From Deltaproteobacteria bacterium (lineage in GTDB: Bacteria > Desulfobacterota > Syntrophobacteria > BM002), in the NCBI GenBank assembly GCA_017861095.1, contig JAGFXI010000106.1, positions 1 through 7,237 on the forward strand: 7,237 nucleotides of DNA. Direction: 5' to 3'. The position numbers and the translations under genes are program-made. Below are positions 5,885 to 7,237 of this stretch, one piece after another (positions within the stretch are counted from its first letter, which is position 1; each line of letters opens with the position of its first letter). The notes below the pieces were generated by a model. That model did no database searches. It was not told the DNA's origin and saw only the letters and a program-made list of their open reading frames with translations.

Positions 5885-6089
5885 AAGGCAGGTTCGAGCC
5901 TGCGGTCAGAGACCGGAGAGAGGTCCCCGGGTCGCCCTCGGCCCCTGAGACTACTTGGAGGTGCAGAGAAACGATTGCGGCGGGGGGAGGCCGCGACCGC
6001 GTTTCAGAGGGGCGAGAGACGGAAGTCTTAGCGGCCCGTACTACAGACTGGAGAGCTCAGCTCTCCGCTTGGAACAAGGAGGGACGAAG
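5885..6089 (+). promoter_or_regulatory. Long structured 5' leader of the small exported protein gene
   Basis: The 205-nt gap holds several nested complementarities. GCAGG/CCTGC (5888-5903) forms a hairpin right after the usp stop and may end or trim that transcript. GGCCGC (5989-5994) pairs with GCGGCC (6031-6036), enclosing an AGAC-GGAA-GTCT hairpin (6017-6028). A 17-nt perfect dyad, GGAGAGCTCAGCTCTCC, lies at 6050-6066, about ten bases before the Shine-Dalgarno AAGGAGGG (6076-6083). I do not recognise a known riboswitch or sRNA class. Pairing is read directly; a regulatory role is inferred. Confidence 0.4.
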
Positions 6090-6509
6090 ATGAAGAGTGC
6101 ATTACTTATCGGGCTGGTTGCGTTGTTCATTTGCACCCTGAGCCTTGGCTACGGCGTGGGCAGCGCCGAGGCAGCCCACTTCAAGGAAGGAATCAGCCAC
6201 GGCATCGCCTACATGACCGGAGGTGTTGGCCTGGACGAGCAGGCCGATATGGCGAGGACGGCGAAGGATTTCAACCTGAAGCTCATCTTCGCGGCGACCT
6301 CAGGCCCCTACATTGCCGACGTAAGGGTTGAGATCAAGGACAAGAGCGGCACCAAGCTCGTCGACATGAGCTCCGACGGGCCGTGGTTCTTCGCCCGTCT
6401 TCCCGAAGGTGAGTACCGGGTGACGCTCGACCACGCCGGCAAGAAAGAGGAGACAACGGTCAACGCGGGAACGAGTCTCCAGACGCTGAACTTTGTCTGG
6501 AAAGACTAG
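6090..6509 (+). CDS. Small exported protein of the carboxypeptidase-regulatory-like (beta-sandwich) type
   Basis: The 139-residue product starts with a Sec signal peptide (MKSALLIGLVALFICTLSLG, cleavage likely after AEA at 26-28), so it is probably periplasmic. The mature part has GIAYMTGGVGLDEQADM, then FNLKLIFAATSGPYIADVRVEIKD, SDGPWFFARLPEGEYRVTL and a short tail ending in NFVWKD. The strand-rich Ig-like pattern with GPWFFARLPEGEYRV resembles small secreted proteins annotated as carboxypeptidase regulatory-like domain proteins. The domain is non-enzymatic and no catalytic residues are present. A start at 6090 after AAGGAGGG is clear. An upstream ATG at 5955 in the same frame would place about 45 odd residues before the signal peptide and is rejected. 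Its role is unknown; it may be an envelope stress or structural protein beside htrA. Confidence 0.82.
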   Translation: MKSALLIGLVALFICTLSLGYGVGSAEAAHFKEGISHGIAYMTGGVGLDEQADMARTAKDFNLKLIFAATSGPYIADVRVEIKDKSGTKLVDMSSDGPWFFARLPEGEYRVTLDHAGKKEETTVNAGTSLQTLNFVWKD

Positions 6510-6544
6510 GGTGCGCCGAGCAGAACGCCGAAGGTTGCGGCCAT

Positions 6545-6583
6545 GGGGCATCCACTCGGCCGTGCAGGCCGGATGGATGCCCC
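6545..6583 (+). terminator. Strong hairpin, probable terminator or 3' end of the exported-protein transcript
   Basis: GGGGCATCCA (6545-6554) pairs perfectly with TGGATGCCCC (6574-6583), and the inner arms CGGCC/GGCCG close over a GTGCA loop, giving 15 paired bases with a small CT/GA internal loop. It starts 36 nt after the stop of the preceding gene. There is no T-run after it, so intrinsic termination would be non-canonical. Confidence 0.6.
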
Positions 6584-6698
6584 CCGACGGATTCTGCCCG
6601 CCACCCCGTAGGCACGTTGCTGACACGTCGCCCTGAGAAGGGATGGACGGGAAAGGTGGCCGGCCCATGGAAGCCTAACGGCCGAAAGGAGAATGGGG

Positions 6699-7237
6699 AT
6701 GAAGAACTACATTTGCAGAATCTGCGGCACCCAGTATGCCGCCATGATGACCCCGCCCGAGTCCTGCACGATATGTGAAGACGAGCGTCAGTACGTGGGG
6801 TGGAATGGTCAGCAGTGGACCACTCTGGCGAAGATGCAGGCTGAAGGCTTTCGCAATGGGTTCCGCTCGCTGGAGCCGGGATTGTTCGGCATCGGCATCG
6901 AGCCCAGCTTCGCCATCGGCCAGAGGTCGCTTCTGGTTGTGACGCCGGGGGGGAACGTCCTCTGGGACCCCGTGAGCTACATCGATGAAAAGGCTGTGGC
7001 CCAGATCAACGGGCTCGGCGGCATCCAGGCGATCTCGGTCTCGCACCCCCATTTCTACTCCTCTATGGTGGAGTGGAGCCATGCCTTCAACCGGGCACCC
7101 ATCTATCTGCCGGCCGCGGACAGGGAGTGGGTAATGCGACCCGATCCGGTGGTCCAGTTCTACGAAGGCGGCCTGGCGCTCTTTCCAGGTATCACCCTGA
7201 TCCAGTGCGGCGGACACTTCCCGGGAAGTGCGGTGCT
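6699..7237 (+). CDS. MBL-fold metallohydrolase with N-terminal zinc ribbon (partial, cut at window end)
   Basis: The open frame runs from ATG 6699 to the edge (179 complete codons) with no stop. AAAGGAG at 6685-6691 lies 7 nt before this ATG and only 1 nt before an alternative in-frame ATG at 6693, which decides the start. The N-terminus carries C6xxC9 and C23xxC26 (YICRICGTQYA, ESCTICEDERQYVGW), a rubredoxin/zinc-ribbon-like knuckle. It is followed by a metallo-beta-lactamase-like core: EPSFAIGQRSLLVVTPGGNVLWD, ISVSHPHFYSSMVEW (H116, H118) and LIQCGGHFPGSAV (H173). The usual HxHxDH is reduced to HPHFYS, as I recall for a set of bacterial MBL-fold proteins of unknown substrate. No signal peptide is present, so it is probably cytosolic. 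The missing C-terminus prevents checking the remaining metal ligands. It is a separate unit downstream of the hairpin at 6545-6583. Confidence 0.85.
   Translation, partial: MKNYICRICGTQYAAMMTPPESCTICEDERQYVGWNGQQWTTLAKMQAEGFRNGFRSLEPGLFGIGIEPSFAIGQRSLLVVTPGGNVLWDPVSYIDEKAVAQINGLGGIQAISVSHPHFYSSMVEWSHAFNRAPIYLPAADREWVMRPDPVVQFYEGGLALFPGITLIQCGGHFPGSAV

Noticed and set aside
5955..6089. ATG 5955 as the start of the small exported protein
   Set aside because: It would put about 45 basic, low-plausibility residues before the signal peptide, and the ATG at 6090 has an excellent RBS.
1..7237. CRISPR array, tRNA, rRNA, toxin-antitoxin or phage genes
   Set aside because: I found no regularly spaced repeats, no cloverleaf-like segments and no recognisable toxin, antitoxin, integrase or structural phage gene.

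Overview
The window is about 60% G+C bacterial DNA with Shine-Dalgarno-led genes and Sec signal peptides. Gene content (an M16 peptidase homologue, a stress-type receiver/HtrA/Usp cluster, a small exported carboxypeptidase-regulatory-like protein, a zinc-ribbon MBL-fold protein) suits a Gram-negative environmental bacterium of the NC10/Methylomirabilota, Nitrospirota, Rokubacteria or deltaproteobacterial sort. No rRNA or other phylogenetic marker is present, so this placement is only an inference.

Layout. (1) 1-1098: 3' part of an M16 (pitrilysin-family) gene. It is the non-catalytic type: the HxxEH zinc motif reads SLTAN. It is broken near 677-696 by a small out-of-frame deletion lying on a four-run G tract. 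(2) 1099-3364: an accessory-looking stretch. Two copies of a 285-bp MITE-like element with about 20-bp terminal inverted repeats lie in opposite orientation (1127-1411 and 2910-3194). Between them are a leftward gene for an exported Cys-containing protein of unknown function (1480-2205) and a rightward gene for an 80-residue Cys-rich protein (2498-2740). (3) 3365-5884: three co-directional genes, a stand-alone receiver-domain response regulator, a periplasmic HtrA/Deg protease with two PDZ domains, and a UspA-like protein. (4) 5885-6583: a structured 5' leader, a small exported carboxypeptidase-regulatory-like protein, and a strong hairpin downstream. (5) 6699-end: the N-terminal 179 residues of an MBL-fold protein with a four-Cys zinc-ribbon front end, cut by the window edge.

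The middle genes read as a stress or envelope-quality module: a phosphorylatable switch, a protease/chaperone for misfolded periplasmic proteins, and a cytosolic universal stress protein. HtrA and Usp share almost the same translation-initiation sequence. No cognate kinase, transposase, tRNA or CRISPR array is visible. The least explained items are the element pair and its cargo, the broken inactive M16 gene, and the structured leader at 5989-6066. I see no convincing evidence for a wholly new defence or metabolic system.
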